NCBI RefSeq assembly: GCF_052180255.1
Contig: NZ_CP197466.1
Coordinates: 1,488,001-1,552,000, forward strand
DNA from: Paenibacillus_AM sp052180255
GTDB taxonomy: Bacteria > Bacillota > Bacilli > Paenibacillales > NBRC-103111
DNA length: 64,000 bases
Reading direction: 5' to 3'
Shown here in pieces: positions 53,846 to 62,321 of the stretch. Position 1 is the first letter of the stretch. The number at the start of each line of letters is the position of its first letter. The position numbers and the translations under genes were made by a program. Under the pieces are notes generated by a model. That model was not told the origin of the DNA, searched no databases, and saw nothing but the letters and a program-made list of their open reading frames with translations.

Positions 53846-54121
53846 ATGAAGCTTCAAGATGCACTATTTAACTGGTTACAAATTCGTGTTGTTTCTGAGG
53901 CGCGGGCAGATGATAATGCTGCACGTGAGACAATGGAATTTTTTGAAACAATCTTACGTGAAGACCATGGTTTGAGTCACTTTGCTGTTGTTCAAACCGA
54001 TGATTCGATGTATGTGCTGGACTACGTCCATGAGGGTACGAGTAAAAAGCAAATGTTTGACCGGATTACTGTAGAAGCATTGCTGCATGATATTAACTCC
54101 AATCCGAAATATAATTCATAA
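53846..54121 (+). CDS. Small conserved-looking protein of unknown function
   Basis: A 91-residue soluble, slightly acidic protein (NWLQIRVVSEARADDNAAR at the start, then FFETILREDHGLSHFAVV and MYVLDYVHEGTSKKQMF). It looks like a compact alpha/beta fold. I do not recognise the family. TGGAGGGGAAGC precedes the ATG, and the 31-base gap after ylaH suggests cotranscription with typA-ylaH. Confidence 0.72.
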   Translation: MKLQDALFNWLQIRVVSEARADDNAARETMEFFETILREDHGLSHFAVVQTDDSMYVLDYVHEGTSKKQMFDRITVEALLHDINSNPKYNS

Positions 54122-54299
54122 TTGATGATGGTTAAATCAGGTCCTTATTAGTCGACATAACTTTACCTCATAACCGATACAATAAGTATAGGTGCAGGAT
54201 AAGTTTATGTTGGCTAATGGGGCGCCATACATAGCATTAATCCCTTATTCTTCATATGATAAGTAAGACTCATTCCTGTGCTTAGGAGGGTATTGCAAT

Positions 54300-54455
54300 A
54301 TGACAGAAATGATCACAGCTCTTCCCGATCAATTATTCGTGGTTAATGTTGTTGGTACGTGTATTTCGGTGCAGTCTGATTATGGAAAACAAATAAGTAA
54401 GCGTGTAGCTGAACAGCTGGACGGACAAGTATGTGATGCGATGAAAAAAGCCTAG
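54300..54455 (+). CDS. 51-residue small protein of unknown function
   Basis: It starts MTEMITALPDQLFVVNVVGT and ends in CDAMKKA. AGGAGGG sits nine bases upstream at ideal distance, and a strong terminator overlaps the stop codon, so it looks like a dedicated small-protein transcript. No homologue recognised. It contains two cysteines and no clear membrane helix. About 180 bases upstream carry no other gene and no clear promoter. Confidence 0.68.
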   Translation: MTEMITALPDQLFVVNVVGTCISVQSDYGKQISKRVAEQLDGQVCDAMKKA

Positions 54456-54477
54456 GTGCTCTTACCTGGGCTTTTTT
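54444..54477 (+). terminator. Intrinsic terminator overlapping the small ORF stop
   Basis: AAAAAAGCCTAGGT and ACCTGGGCTTTTTT form a 14-bp stem (one wobble) around GCTCTT. Confidence 0.9.
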
Positions 54478-54548
54478 CTTTCTATATATTGGATTGAAAA
54501 TCGCATAGTTATGGAATTCCAAACGCCAAATTCCGGGAGGTCTCTCAC

Positions 54549-55880
54549 ATGGAAAAAATTTACGTGCTCGATACGAATGTACTGCTTCAAGATCCAAATG
54601 CCATCTATGCGTTCCAAGATAATGAAGTAGTAATTCCCGCTGTGGTGTTAGAGGAAATCGACTCGAAAAAAAGGTTGGCGGACGAAATTGGTCGCAATGC
54701 ACGAACAGTGTCCCGGCTATTAGATGGATTACGAACGAAAGGAAGGCTATATGATGGTATCACGCTAGACAATGGTGGGATGGTAAAGGTAGAACTAAAT
54801 CATAAATCATTTGCCAAAATGCAAGAATTGTTCGTGGAATTAACCAATGATAATCGGATATTAGCAGTTGCACTGAATTATCATGTCGAAGAGCAAAGTA
54901 AGCCTACACCTAGACCTGTTATACTGGTTAGTAAAGATGTACTCGTCCGGATAAAAGCAGATGTGCTGGGGCTAACTGCTGAAGATTATTTAACAGATCG
55001 GGTCGTTTCAGGCTCGGAAATGTATATGGGATATGTAAATGTTCATGTACACCCTTCTGTAATTGACGAGTTTTATTCATTTAGACAGTTAGCCGTATCG
55101 ACTCTTAATTTAGGTTACTCCCTGAACCCTCATGAATTTGTCATTTTGCGTGATGAATTAGGGACTTCCAAATCTGCTCTGCTTAAAGTAAATGGGGATG
55201 GGAAGAAGTTAGAGCCTTTATATTTAAGTAATGAGCCTATCTGGGGAATAGCTGCTCGTAATGCTCAGCAAAGAATGGCACTTGAATTACTGTTGAATGA
55301 TGATATTCCGTTGGTCACATTAAGTGGGAAGGCGGGTACGGGTAAAACGCTTCTTACGCTGGCATCAGGACTCATGAAGGTGGAAGATGAGCATAAGTAT
55401 AAGAAATTGTTAATCGCTCGCCCTGTTGTCCCTATGGGGAAAGATATTGGTTACTTGCCGGGTGAAAAAGATGAAAAGCTGCGGCCATGGATGCAGCCGA
55501 TCTATGATAATCTGGAGTATTTATTCGATACGAAGAAGTCAGGAGATATTGATAAAATATTAGCAGGGCTAGGATCCATTCAAGTAGAAGCGTTAACTTA
55601 TATTCGTGGACGCTCTATACCTGGTCAATTTATTATTATTGATGAAGCACAGAACTTATCCAAACATGAAGTCAAGACCATTATTTCACGGGTAGGAGAA
55701 GGCAGTAAGATTGTACTCGTAGGCGATCCAGGTCAAATTGATCATCCTTATCTAGATGCTGCAAGCAACGGATTAACTTACGTCATAGAACGGTTTAAAA
55801 ATGAACAAGTCAGCGGTCATATTACACTGGAGCGCGGCGAACGCTCACATCTTGCCCAGTTGGCAGCAGACCTATTATAA
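54549..55880 (+). CDS. ylaK: PIN-PhoH family ATPase/ribonuclease (YlaK)
   Basis: 443 residues: an N-terminal PIN nuclease domain (KIYVLDTNVLLQDPNAIYAF, VILVSKDVLVRIKAD) and a C-terminal PhoH helicase/ATPase domain with Walker A SGKAGTGKTLL, ARPVVPMGKDIGYLPGEKDEK, IIIDEAQNLSKHEVK and VGDPGQIDHPYLD. PhoH2-type proteins couple RNA unwinding and cleavage. GGGAGG precedes the ATG. Its position in a typA-ylaH neighbourhood matches Bacillus ylaK. Confidence 0.94.
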   Translation: MEKIYVLDTNVLLQDPNAIYAFQDNEVVIPAVVLEEIDSKKRLADEIGRNARTVSRLLDGLRTKGRLYDGITLDNGGMVKVELNHKSFAKMQELFVELTNDNRILAVALNYHVEEQSKPTPRPVILVSKDVLVRIKADVLGLTAEDYLTDRVVSGSEMYMGYVNVHVHPSVIDEFYSFRQLAVSTLNLGYSLNPHEFVILRDELGTSKSALLKVNGDGKKLEPLYLSNEPIWGIAARNAQQRMALELLLNDDIPLVTLSGKAGTGKTLLTLASGLMKVEDEHKYKKLLIARPVVPMGKDIGYLPGEKDEKLRPWMQPIYDNLEYLFDTKKSGDIDKILAGLGSIQVEALTYIRGRSIPGQFIIIDEAQNLSKHEVKTIISRVGEGSKIVLVGDPGQIDHPYLDAASNGLTYVIERFKNEQVSGHITLERGERSHLAQLAADLL

Positions 55881-55899
55881 ACGCTGTATGAAGAGAAAT

Positions 55900-55942
55900 A
55901 GCCCGCTTACATCTTCATTAGGATGTAAGCGGGCTGTTTTTG
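55900..55942. terminator. Bidirectional terminator after ylaK
   Basis: AGCCCGCTTACATC and GATGTAAGCGGGCT form a perfect 14-bp stem with an 8-nt loop, followed by GTTTTT; the convergent minus-strand gene ends just beyond. Confidence 0.9.
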
Positions 55943-55946
55943 ATCA

Positions 55947-57029
55947 TTAGATTTTGGCTTTTAATGAAATAACAAGCTTTCCGGGTTCGATGATAACGGA
56001 TGTAGGTTTAATGAAGGCGGCGAATTTTTGTGTACTGATACCAAAATCATATTCGTCTTCAAGCATTTTATTTGTTGTATCAGGTAAGATTAGACCATTA
56101 AACTTCATTTGAGTAATACTGAATCTAATAAAGTTGTCTTCCAACTTGTAGATACCTTTCATTTCGAATTGCATCCCTTCCTTCGTACCACTTGCAATGA
56201 GCTGCTTATCAATGAACTGGAAGGTAAGGTCATTGAATATTTGATTTTTTTTACGTAGAAAGTCATTGAGTTGTTGATCTGTTATTTGGAAAGTAGCATC
56301 AAATCCTTTGAATTTGAGGTTATCTCCATTATTGACGAGTTCGGTAAAGTCTTGAAAGGATCTGTATAGTGCTGCTGTAAATTGTTCGAATACGGGCAGT
56401 CCTTTTTGCTTCCACTCTAGATTTAGGGCATCGATTTGATTTTGGAGTTCCTCTTTTTTACCACTTACAGTAAGTGCTTCATCAAGCTCTTTTTGTAAGG
56501 AGAGAATACGATCTTTTTCTAGGATATAGATGTCCCTGGTTTGTTTCAGTGCAGCGCGTTGGTTCGAATATTCCGCTTGTATGGACTTTAACTTGGTGGT
56601 GGACTCTTTATGAGCAGTAAGAGAGCGTTCGTCATTAGTAACAATCTGGTTCATATATTCCAATGTCTGAAGGAGGTCCGGCAATGATGTAGGGGAAAAT
56701 AAAAACATCCAGATGGATGGACGATCACCAGTATAGTAGGCTCTTAGTGTCTTGCCTACCTTTTTCTTTGTTTTCTCAACTTCTAGTTTTTGCTTCTCCG
56801 TTTGCACCTCATTGTCTTTTAATTTCTCAACTAAAAGTTCGTCTTGCTTCGATAAATTAAGCAGTTCACGGTCAATTTCTTGAATGGTCAAGCCTTTTTG
56901 TAGAAATGATTGCAGCTCATCTTGCTTTATCTTTATAGTCGTCTCTTCCTCCGCTTGAACGTGGACAATAGGGGAAAAGCACAGTAAGAATAAGCTAATC
57001 GTAAGTAGTATTGGAAAAATTCGGTTCAT
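55947..57029 (-). CDS. Secreted coiled-coil protein, PcsB/CwlO-like N-terminus
   Basis: 360 residues. A signal peptide (about 1-26, ending HVQAEEE) is followed by a long coiled coil (about 30-200), including a KVGKTLRAYYTGDRPSIWMFLFSP segment like the coiled-coil part of PcsB/CwlO/EnvC-type hydrolase regulators, then a C-terminal domain with no NlpC/P60, LytM or other hydrolase motif. GGGGGGCGAGAG precedes the ATG. A cell-wall role is plausible only from the coiled-coil similarity. Confidence 0.7.
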   Translation of the reverse strand: MNRIFPILLTISLFLLCFSPIVHVQAEEETTIKIKQDELQSFLQKGLTIQEIDRELLNLSKQDELLVEKLKDNEVQTEKQKLEVEKTKKKVGKTLRAYYTGDRPSIWMFLFSPTSLPDLLQTLEYMNQIVTNDERSLTAHKESTTKLKSIQAEYSNQRAALKQTRDIYILEKDRILSLQKELDEALTVSGKKEELQNQIDALNLEWKQKGLPVFEQFTAALYRSFQDFTELVNNGDNLKFKGFDATFQITDQQLNDFLRKKNQIFNDLTFQFIDKQLIASGTKEGMQFEMKGIYKLEDNFIRFSITQMKFNGLILPDTTNKMLEDEYDFGISTQKFAAFIKPTSVIIEPGKLVISLKAKI

Positions 57030-57080
57030 CTCTCGCCCCCCTATGACAGATTACCATAATTTTATTAAATAATTTATGAA

Positions 57081-57125
57081 AAAATACTTGTCTTCCTCTT
57101 AGGAAAACAAGTACTTGGTTTTTTT
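57081..57125 (-). terminator. Terminator after the lipoprotein gene (minus strand)
   Basis: On the minus strand ACTTGTTTTCC and GGAAGACAAGT pair around about 5 nt, followed by ATTTTTT. It separates the two minus-strand exported-protein genes. Confidence 0.75.
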
Positions 57126-57127
57126 AT

Positions 57128-58093
57128 TTATTTTTTAACGCCATTCAGCAGTTTTATTATTTCATCAAAGTTTTTGACGTCTTTCGGAATCTCTTTTTTG
57201 AAAGGAGGCTGTGTATTGACGTCATTAAAAAGCTGATGAATATTAAAGCTGATCTTATTCGGGTTACCTTCTGCTGCAGTGATCGCTAAGTTGAGGTCTA
57301 GAGTTTGATCGCGGATAAACCCTTTATCGTCAATCACTAATCGTAGTTTACTAGGTGCTTGAATCGTGATTTTAGGTTGATTCTGTGATTTCCATTTGTC
57401 TATCTGCTCAGCAGATACGATCCCGCTATTTTTGAGAGAGTCGTACAGTTCGGAATTTTTGGATTGAATCATTTCGTTTACAGCTTTTTCGTTCTTTTCA
57501 TTAATTTCAATGTTATAAGCTTTGCCGCTAGTGCCATCCTTGAGGTTTACTGCGGCTTTCTCTTCTTGGAACCATTTTGGTTCAACTGAACTCGCAATAG
57601 ACTTGTAAATCGAAGAGAAAGTGGTTGTTGCATTTTTCAACGCTTCAGGGGCCACTGCGCCAGTTGCATTTTTACCTGAGGTAGCCATGTCAATTGAATA
57701 ATATTGTTCTGGCTTATTTATAGCTGGCATGTGAAAATACAATTTGTTATCTTTAATTAGGATTGGAATATTGAACCCTTCGGTTCCACCTTTGGGTGTT
57801 ACGTTAATATCTGATTCGAATTGAGCGGTATCGGCGTTCGTTACACCGTTCCACTTGAGGGTGCTCTCTTTGAATACATTGATGAAAGTTTGAGTAAGTG
57901 GATTGGATGCAGGTATAAGTCCATCGCCAATCTTGACATCGGCTGTACCTTCAAACGTATAAGATTTTATTTCAGACTGTTTTGCGATTCCTTGAAGTAC
58001 AGTAGTTTGAATTGCCTTGTTATCGGTACAAGCAATTAAAAGTGAGCTCATAAGGACCGTAACAAGGGCAAGTGATAACCATTTTTTAAACAT
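57128..58093 (-). CDS. Lipoprotein of unknown function
   Basis: 321 residues; signal peptide ending SSLLIAC (Cys22). The mature part begins SEIKSYTFEGTADVKIGDG and reads as a single beta-rich domain, a pattern of LppX/LolA-like lipoproteins (tentative). The start is ATG 58093, with GAGGAGC 14 bases ahead, rather far; an out-of-frame ATG nearer that site would encode only 17 codons. A terminator separates it from the next minus-strand gene, so coexpression is not required. Confidence 0.68.
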   Translation of the reverse strand: MFKKWLSLALVTVLMSSLLIACTDNKAIQTTVLQGIAKQSEIKSYTFEGTADVKIGDGLIPASNPLTQTFINVFKESTLKWNGVTNADTAQFESDINVTPKGGTEGFNIPILIKDNKLYFHMPAINKPEQYYSIDMATSGKNATGAVAPEALKNATTTFSSIYKSIASSVEPKWFQEEKAAVNLKDGTSGKAYNIEINEKNEKAVNEMIQSKNSELYDSLKNSGIVSAEQIDKWKSQNQPKITIQAPSKLRLVIDDKGFIRDQTLDLNLAITAAEGNPNKISFNIHQLFNDVNTQPPFKKEIPKDVKNFDEIIKLLNGVKK

Positions 58094-58189
58094 GATGTAA
58101 GCATGCGCTCCTCTCTATTTTGACCAACTCTATTATTATAATGGTTCTTCGACTTTTTGTCATGAAATAAACGACTAGGGGGGAAACAG

Positions 58190-59329
58190 GTGGATGGTAT
58201 TAATGGAAATTTCAAAATTATCGATTCATTGAAACAATTAGTTAGGGAAAGCTCCAATAATTTGATTACATTTAAAGATTTTATGGAACTGTGCCTTTAT
58301 CATGAAACAGCAGGTTACTATCGAAATGAGAATTTGAAAATTGGTCGTGATGGCGATTTTTATACAAGTTCATCTATTGGAACAATTATGGGAGAGATGA
58401 TTGGCAACTTTATAATGAGAAGTGCGGATGAGCTGCTAGAGGGAAATGAAATTCTGCATGTGGTGGAATGGGGAGGAGGAAATGGGAGATTAGCCCTACA
58501 TGCGCTAGATGAGATTGTAAGATTAGATCCTAAGCTCTATGAACGCTTGGATTGGTACATGATTGAGACAAGTAATTATCACCAGGAATTGCAAAGAGAA
58601 ACGTTAAAGATGCACATAGATAAGGTTATATGGATGGATGCCGGTCAGTGGTTCTCAAAGCAGGACCAAATAGTAACGATTGTGGTAGCAAATGAACTGC
58701 TTGATGCATTTTCTGTACATCGAATTCGGTCTGATCAAGGCGTAATTGTTGAGAATTGGGTTGGATGGGATGACGATCAAGGTCGTGTTATTGAAAAGTG
58801 GCTTCCGCTAGATGATGTAGCGATTGAAACTTATTTATTGAAAAATGGCATTCAGCTGCTTGATGGACAAGTGGCTGAAATTAATTTGGCAGCATCTAGT
58901 TGGGTAGAAGGTATTGTGAGTCATTTCAAGCAGGGAAAGCTGCTCGTGATCGACTATGGTGATCGAGCGGATGAACTGTTCAGCCCTCACCGCATGAAAG
59001 GAACACTGATGTGCTATCGGAAGCATCAAGCACATGATAACCCATACATATATTTAGGAGAGCAGGATATTACTGCGCACGTGGATTTTAGTTCATGTAT
59101 GCGTGTAGCAACTGAGAGTGGCTGCGCGAGCGTTACGCTACAAACACAGCGTGAATTTCTAGTGGTACAAGGTATACTTGAGAGGTTGCAAGAAACAGCT
59201 AATCGAGATCCTTTTTCGGAGCAAGCTAGAAGAAATCGAAGTATACGCCAGTTATTATTAAGTGATGGGATGAGTGAGTTGTTTAAAGTCATGATAGTAA
59301 GCAAATATCAAGCTGAAACTGTTTCTTAA
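58190..59329 (+). CDS. MidA/NDUFAF7-family SAM-dependent methyltransferase
   Basis: A 379-residue class I methyltransferase (formerly DUF185). The N-terminal FMELCLYHETAGYYR and DGDFYTSSSIGTIMGEM, the SAM motif VVEWGGGNGRLALHAL and VVANELLDAFSVHRI, with late VDFSSCMRVATESG, fit the family, whose eukaryotic members methylate a complex I arginine; the bacterial target is unknown. GTG start with GGGGGGAAACAG upstream. Divergent from the lipoprotein, closed by a terminator. Confidence 0.88.
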   Translation: MDGINGNFKIIDSLKQLVRESSNNLITFKDFMELCLYHETAGYYRNENLKIGRDGDFYTSSSIGTIMGEMIGNFIMRSADELLEGNEILHVVEWGGGNGRLALHALDEIVRLDPKLYERLDWYMIETSNYHQELQRETLKMHIDKVIWMDAGQWFSKQDQIVTIVVANELLDAFSVHRIRSDQGVIVENWVGWDDDQGRVIEKWLPLDDVAIETYLLKNGIQLLDGQVAEINLAASSWVEGIVSHFKQGKLLVIDYGDRADELFSPHRMKGTLMCYRKHQAHDNPYIYLGEQDITAHVDFSSCMRVATESGCASVTLQTQREFLVVQGILERLQETANRDPFSEQARRNRSIRQLLLSDGMSELFKVMIVSKYQAETVS

Positions 59330-59351
59330 GGTAATATTCCAAATCACTAAA

Positions 59352-59390
59352 AAAGGTGCCTCACGTATGTTACGTGAAGCACCTTTCTTT
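59352..59390. terminator. Bidirectional terminator
   Basis: AAAGGTGC..TCACGTA and TACGTGA..GCACCTTT pair with one mismatch around TGT, between convergent genes. Confidence 0.85.
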
Positions 59391-59393
59391 GTT

Positions 59394-59624
59394 TTAAGCT
59401 GTAAGTTTAAAGACTGACCAGTACGTAAAGCCCATGAATGCGATAATCATGTATCCCCAGAACATCAGGATATATGTTTTCTCTTGAAGCTTCAAATAGC
59501 CTAGAACTACGAACAAGGCTGTTTGAAAGAAGAAAACCAATGCCATTGGAATCATATCGCCAGCTAAGCTCATTAGACCAATAACTAGTGTCCAAAAACC
59601 AAGTACACGGAACATGCGACTCAT
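59394..59624 (-). CDS. DUF2626 membrane protein (YqgY-like)
   Basis: A 76-residue membrane protein with three hydrophobic stretches, starting MSRMFRVLGFWTLVIGLM and containing FFFQTALFVVLGYLKL and FMGFTYWSVF, as in DUF2626/YqgY of Bacillales; function unknown. The ATG at 59624 has GGGAGGCG upstream; the longer frame to 59654 starts before that site. Confidence 0.85.
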   Translation of the reverse strand: MSRMFRVLGFWTLVIGLMSLAGDMIPMALVFFFQTALFVVLGYLKLQEKTYILMFWGYMIIAFMGFTYWSVFKLTA

Positions 59625-59758
59625 TTGTATCCGCCTCCCTTGCAATTGAAGCAATTTTTCTAAATTTTATTATAACCGTAACATATTTCACTGTAAACTT
59701 GAAAACGTGGCGAAAATGAAAACATTTTGAGAACTCCGACAATAGACATCCTTCATAG

Positions 59759-59788
59759 GTATGAGCCCTTAAAAAAATGGAAATAACG
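59759..59788 (+). promoter_or_regulatory. Possible SigF-type promoter upstream of rsfA
   Basis: GTATG (59759-59763), a 15-bp spacer and GGAAATAACG (59779-59788) fit GYWTA-N15-GGNNANANT with two mismatches. In B. subtilis rsfA is a SigF gene, but the leader here would be over 120 nt. Confidence 0.3.
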
Positions 59789-59917
59789 AATAGTATCAAA
59801 TAGATTCTATGAACTCTAGTATGGGCATAGAAATTTAATAATGGGAAATCACCCTTTTATGAAATTCCAAATCGAACAATAGTGTAATGTGACTTTGAAG
59901 TTAGGAGGATTGTTTAT

Positions 59918-60574
59918 ATGACGGCAATTAGGCAAGATGCTTGGAGTGAGGATGATGATTTAATATTGGCTGAAGTCACACTTCGGCATATTCGTGAGGG
60001 GGGTACGCAGCTATCCGCTTTCGAAGAAGTAGGAGAAAGGATTGGAAGGACAGCCGCAGCATGTGGGTTTCGTTGGAATTCATTCGTTCGTAAAAAATAT
60101 GATGCAGCGATTCATATTGCAAAAGCGCAGCGGCAAAAACGCAGTCAATTGAAAAAACATGCACCAGTCGCTGTAGTTTCGAGCGCAATTGGAGTCAGTA
60201 CATTGGATTCATCTGACCTAACATCAATGAAAAGTGATACAGTCACAGAGGAAACTTTATCTATTGATTCGGTTATTCGTTTCTTGCGTCAATGGAAAAC
60301 AACTTATTCGGATATGACAAGACAAATTCGTTCATTAGAACGAGAGTTGCATGAGAAACAAGATGAGATGATTCGTATTCGAAAAGAGAATGATAAGTTA
60401 AATAGACAGGTTAATGATGTTGAAATGGACTACCGTGTTGTTAACGATGACTATAAGGCGCTCATTCAAATTATGGATCGTGCACGGAAGATGACTCTAC
60501 TAGCTGATGTAGAGGAAGATACGAAGCCGCGATTTAAGATGGATGCGAACGGAAATTTAGAGCGAATTGAATAA
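59918..60574 (+). CDS. rsfA: Prespore regulator RsfA family
   Basis: 218 residues. The N-terminal Myb/SANT-like domain (AIRQDAWSEDDDLILAEVTL, FEEVGERIGRTAAACGFRWN) is diagnostic of RsfA regulators, which tune SigF-dependent genes in the forespore. A linker with Ser/Thr and a C-terminal coiled coil (about 130-185) follow. TTAGGAGGATTG precedes the ATG. Followed by a terminator. Confidence 0.9.
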   Translation: MTAIRQDAWSEDDDLILAEVTLRHIREGGTQLSAFEEVGERIGRTAAACGFRWNSFVRKKYDAAIHIAKAQRQKRSQLKKHAPVAVVSSAIGVSTLDSSDLTSMKSDTVTEETLSIDSVIRFLRQWKTTYSDMTRQIRSLERELHEKQDEMIRIRKENDKLNRQVNDVEMDYRVVNDDYKALIQIMDRARKMTLLADVEEDTKPRFKMDANGNLERIE

Positions 60575-60590
60575 ATTGCTTGAAATAGGT

Positions 60591-60632
60591 TCCCCTGGTG
60601 ATGGAATGACTTCCTTCTCTAGGGGATTTTTT
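60591..60632 (+). terminator. Intrinsic terminator after rsfA
   Basis: TCCCCT..GAA and TTC..AGGGGA pair with a bulged middle, then six T. Confidence 0.7.
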
Positions 60633-60688
60633 GTAAGATAAGAAGAAAGTGTGAAATGGTACAAAGTTCTGAAAGGAATGAATACATA

Positions 60689-61627
60689 ATGAATTTACTG
60701 ATGATTGGCGCAGGCTCCATTGGATTATTATTAACTGCAAAGCTCGCACCGCGATGCGATCACTTTACACTTCTTACACGATCAGAAAATCAAGCAAAAG
60801 AAATGACTTTGCACGGAGTGAAGTTGGATGGACAAACAATAGAGGCAGCTGCTGCTTTGTTTCAATCTTTTGAGAGCTATTGTGCAGAAGAAAGTCAAAT
60901 AGAATTAGATTTTATCGTACTAACAGTAAAACAGTCTGCATTAGATGATAACTTCTTATCGAAAGTCGCGAGTCTGATGGGGGCTTCGACCAAGGTAGTC
61001 TGTTTCCAAAATGGCATGGGACATATCGAGCGGATTAGTGAGTATGTGGACGCTAAGCGCATTGTAGCTGCAGTGACAACGGAAGGCGCACTTCGAACAT
61101 CACCGACATCTGTTAATCATACAGGGGTTGGTATCACTTATGTGGGCTATGTGTCTGGATTTGATGATACTAATATGCAGGACCTCGTGCAGCTTCTTCA
61201 GTCTGCTGGATTCCATGTAGAAGGTACACCAACTATAATGGAAAAAGTATGGGGGAAAGTTGTGATCAATTCCATAATTAACCCATTAACTGCTGTTTTA
61301 AATGTGGAAAATGGGGTGTTACTTGAAGATCCTTCAATTCGAAGTACGATGCGCAGCTTATTTGAAGAAGCACTGCTTGCAGTTAGGTCTGAAGGGATTG
61401 AGTTAGATGAAAGTTTATGGGATCAAGTTATTGAAGTGTGCAGACGTACAGCGGCTAATACATCTTCTATGCGTCAGGATTTGCTTGCAGGGCGTATAAC
61501 AGAAATTGATTGGATTAATGGTGCATTGCTTCGAACGGGGGCAAAGCACGGTTATTCACTTCCTGTGCACGCTACAATGTGTAATCTTGTAAAAGCCAAT
61601 GAAGGCTTGAGGAGTGGTGGGGGGTGA
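60689..61627 (+). CDS. 2-Dehydropantoate 2-reductase family protein (PanE/ApbA)
   Basis: A 312-residue ketopantoate-reductase-like enzyme that would make pantoate for coenzyme A with NADPH. It has the N-terminal dinucleotide fold MNLLMIGAGSIGLLLTAKL, the FIVLTVKQ segment, a VCFQNGMGH stretch, a catalytic-region lysine in MEKVWGKVVINSIINPLTAV, and C-terminal SMRQDLLAGRITEIDWINGA. GAAAGGAATG precedes the ATG at 60689. Bacilli carry more than one ketopantoate reductase (YlbQ), so the symbol is left open. The next gene overlaps by four bases. Confidence 0.88.
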   Translation: MNLLMIGAGSIGLLLTAKLAPRCDHFTLLTRSENQAKEMTLHGVKLDGQTIEAAAALFQSFESYCAEESQIELDFIVLTVKQSALDDNFLSKVASLMGASTKVVCFQNGMGHIERISEYVDAKRIVAAVTTEGALRTSPTSVNHTGVGITYVGYVSGFDDTNMQDLVQLLQSAGFHVEGTPTIMEKVWGKVVINSIINPLTAVLNVENGVLLEDPSIRSTMRSLFEEALLAVRSEGIELDESLWDQVIEVCRRTAANTSSMRQDLLAGRITEIDWINGALLRTGAKHGYSLPVHATMCNLVKANEGLRSGGG

Positions 61628-62016
61628 ATCTTTTTATTGAACTTCTGAGGAACATTTATGTTTTTCTTGCAACTTTTCCATATCTAACATTCATTGTCAT
61701 ATGGGTACTAGCATACAGTTGGTTAAAGGATAAGAAGCTGGCGGTACGGCTTACTACGGATCTTACAACATTTTTCCTAATTGGTTCAGTCGCCGGGCTT
61801 GCCAAATCCGTATTTGGTATAAATTTTATGCTGTGGTTTATCATTTTGCTCTTATTGATTGCATTTGGACTTATTGGTGGTCATCGTTATCAAACAGAAA
61901 AAAAACCGAACTTATTTAGAGTTGGGAAGACAGTGTGGCGTGCGGCTTTTTTAATTCTCGCTTCGCTATATATTCTATTACTAATGGTTAAGCTAATCGG
62001 GAGTATTCTCGGTTAG
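61624..62016 (+). CDS. DUF3397 membrane protein
   Basis: A 130-residue protein with four predicted helices and a polar KDKKLAVRLTTDL loop, fitting DUF3397, a family found downstream of panE in Bacillales; function unknown. GTG start overlaps the panE stop (GTGA), with GGAGTGGTGGGGG upstream. Confidence 0.72.
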   Translation: MNLFIELLRNIYVFLATFPYLTFIVIWVLAYSWLKDKKLAVRLTTDLTTFFLIGSVAGLAKSVFGINFMLWFIILLLLIAFGLIGGHRYQTEKKPNLFRVGKTVWRAAFLILASLYILLLMVKLIGSILG

Positions 62017-62061
62017 TTTTTTATTTCACTAGAATTTATTTGACCACTGGTTATATAATGC

Positions 62062-62102
62062 GCTATCATAGATAATGGATTTTTGCATAAAAAATCGATA
62101 GC
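62062..62102 (+). terminator. Imperfect terminator-like hairpin after the DUF3397 gene
   Basis: Inner arms GATTTTT/AAAAATC and outer arms GCTATC/GATAGC are separated on the 5' side by a 10-nt bulge; a T-rich tail follows. It may terminate the panE unit. Confidence 0.4.
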
Positions 62103-62115
62103 AAAATTTTTACAC

Positions 62116-62143
62116 TAGACATACTTACTCGGTATGTTATAAT
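62116..62143 (+). promoter_or_regulatory. Promoter of the oligopeptide transporter operon
   Basis: TAGACA (62116-62121), a 16-bp spacer and a perfect TATAAT (62138-62143). The leader to the ATG is about 170 nt. Confidence 0.6.
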
Positions 62144-62225
62144 TACTGACATCACATTACAATGGTCAATTAATTACATAAAGACCAATGTTGCTTTCAC
62201 ACCAAGCTTTAAGTCTAACACTTGT

Positions 62226-62242
62226 AAATATTCAAAATATTT
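62226..62242. promoter_or_regulatory. CodY-like inverted repeat in the opp leader
   Basis: AAATATTCAAAATATTT has perfect 7-bp arms around CAA and matches 12 of 15 positions of the CodY box. Peptide-uptake operons are common CodY targets, so repression in rich medium is plausible. Not proven. Confidence 0.4.
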
Positions 62243-62321
62243 AACTCATGATTTTGCTTTGGGTTAGTGGTGTTCTTCACCTCAACATACAAATTACACA
62301 CATCATAAGGAGGACTCTACA

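Noticed and set aside
62041..62110. Riboswitch upstream of the opp gene
   Set aside because: The only strong pairing is before the promoter, so it would not be in the opp transcript; it fits a weak terminator.
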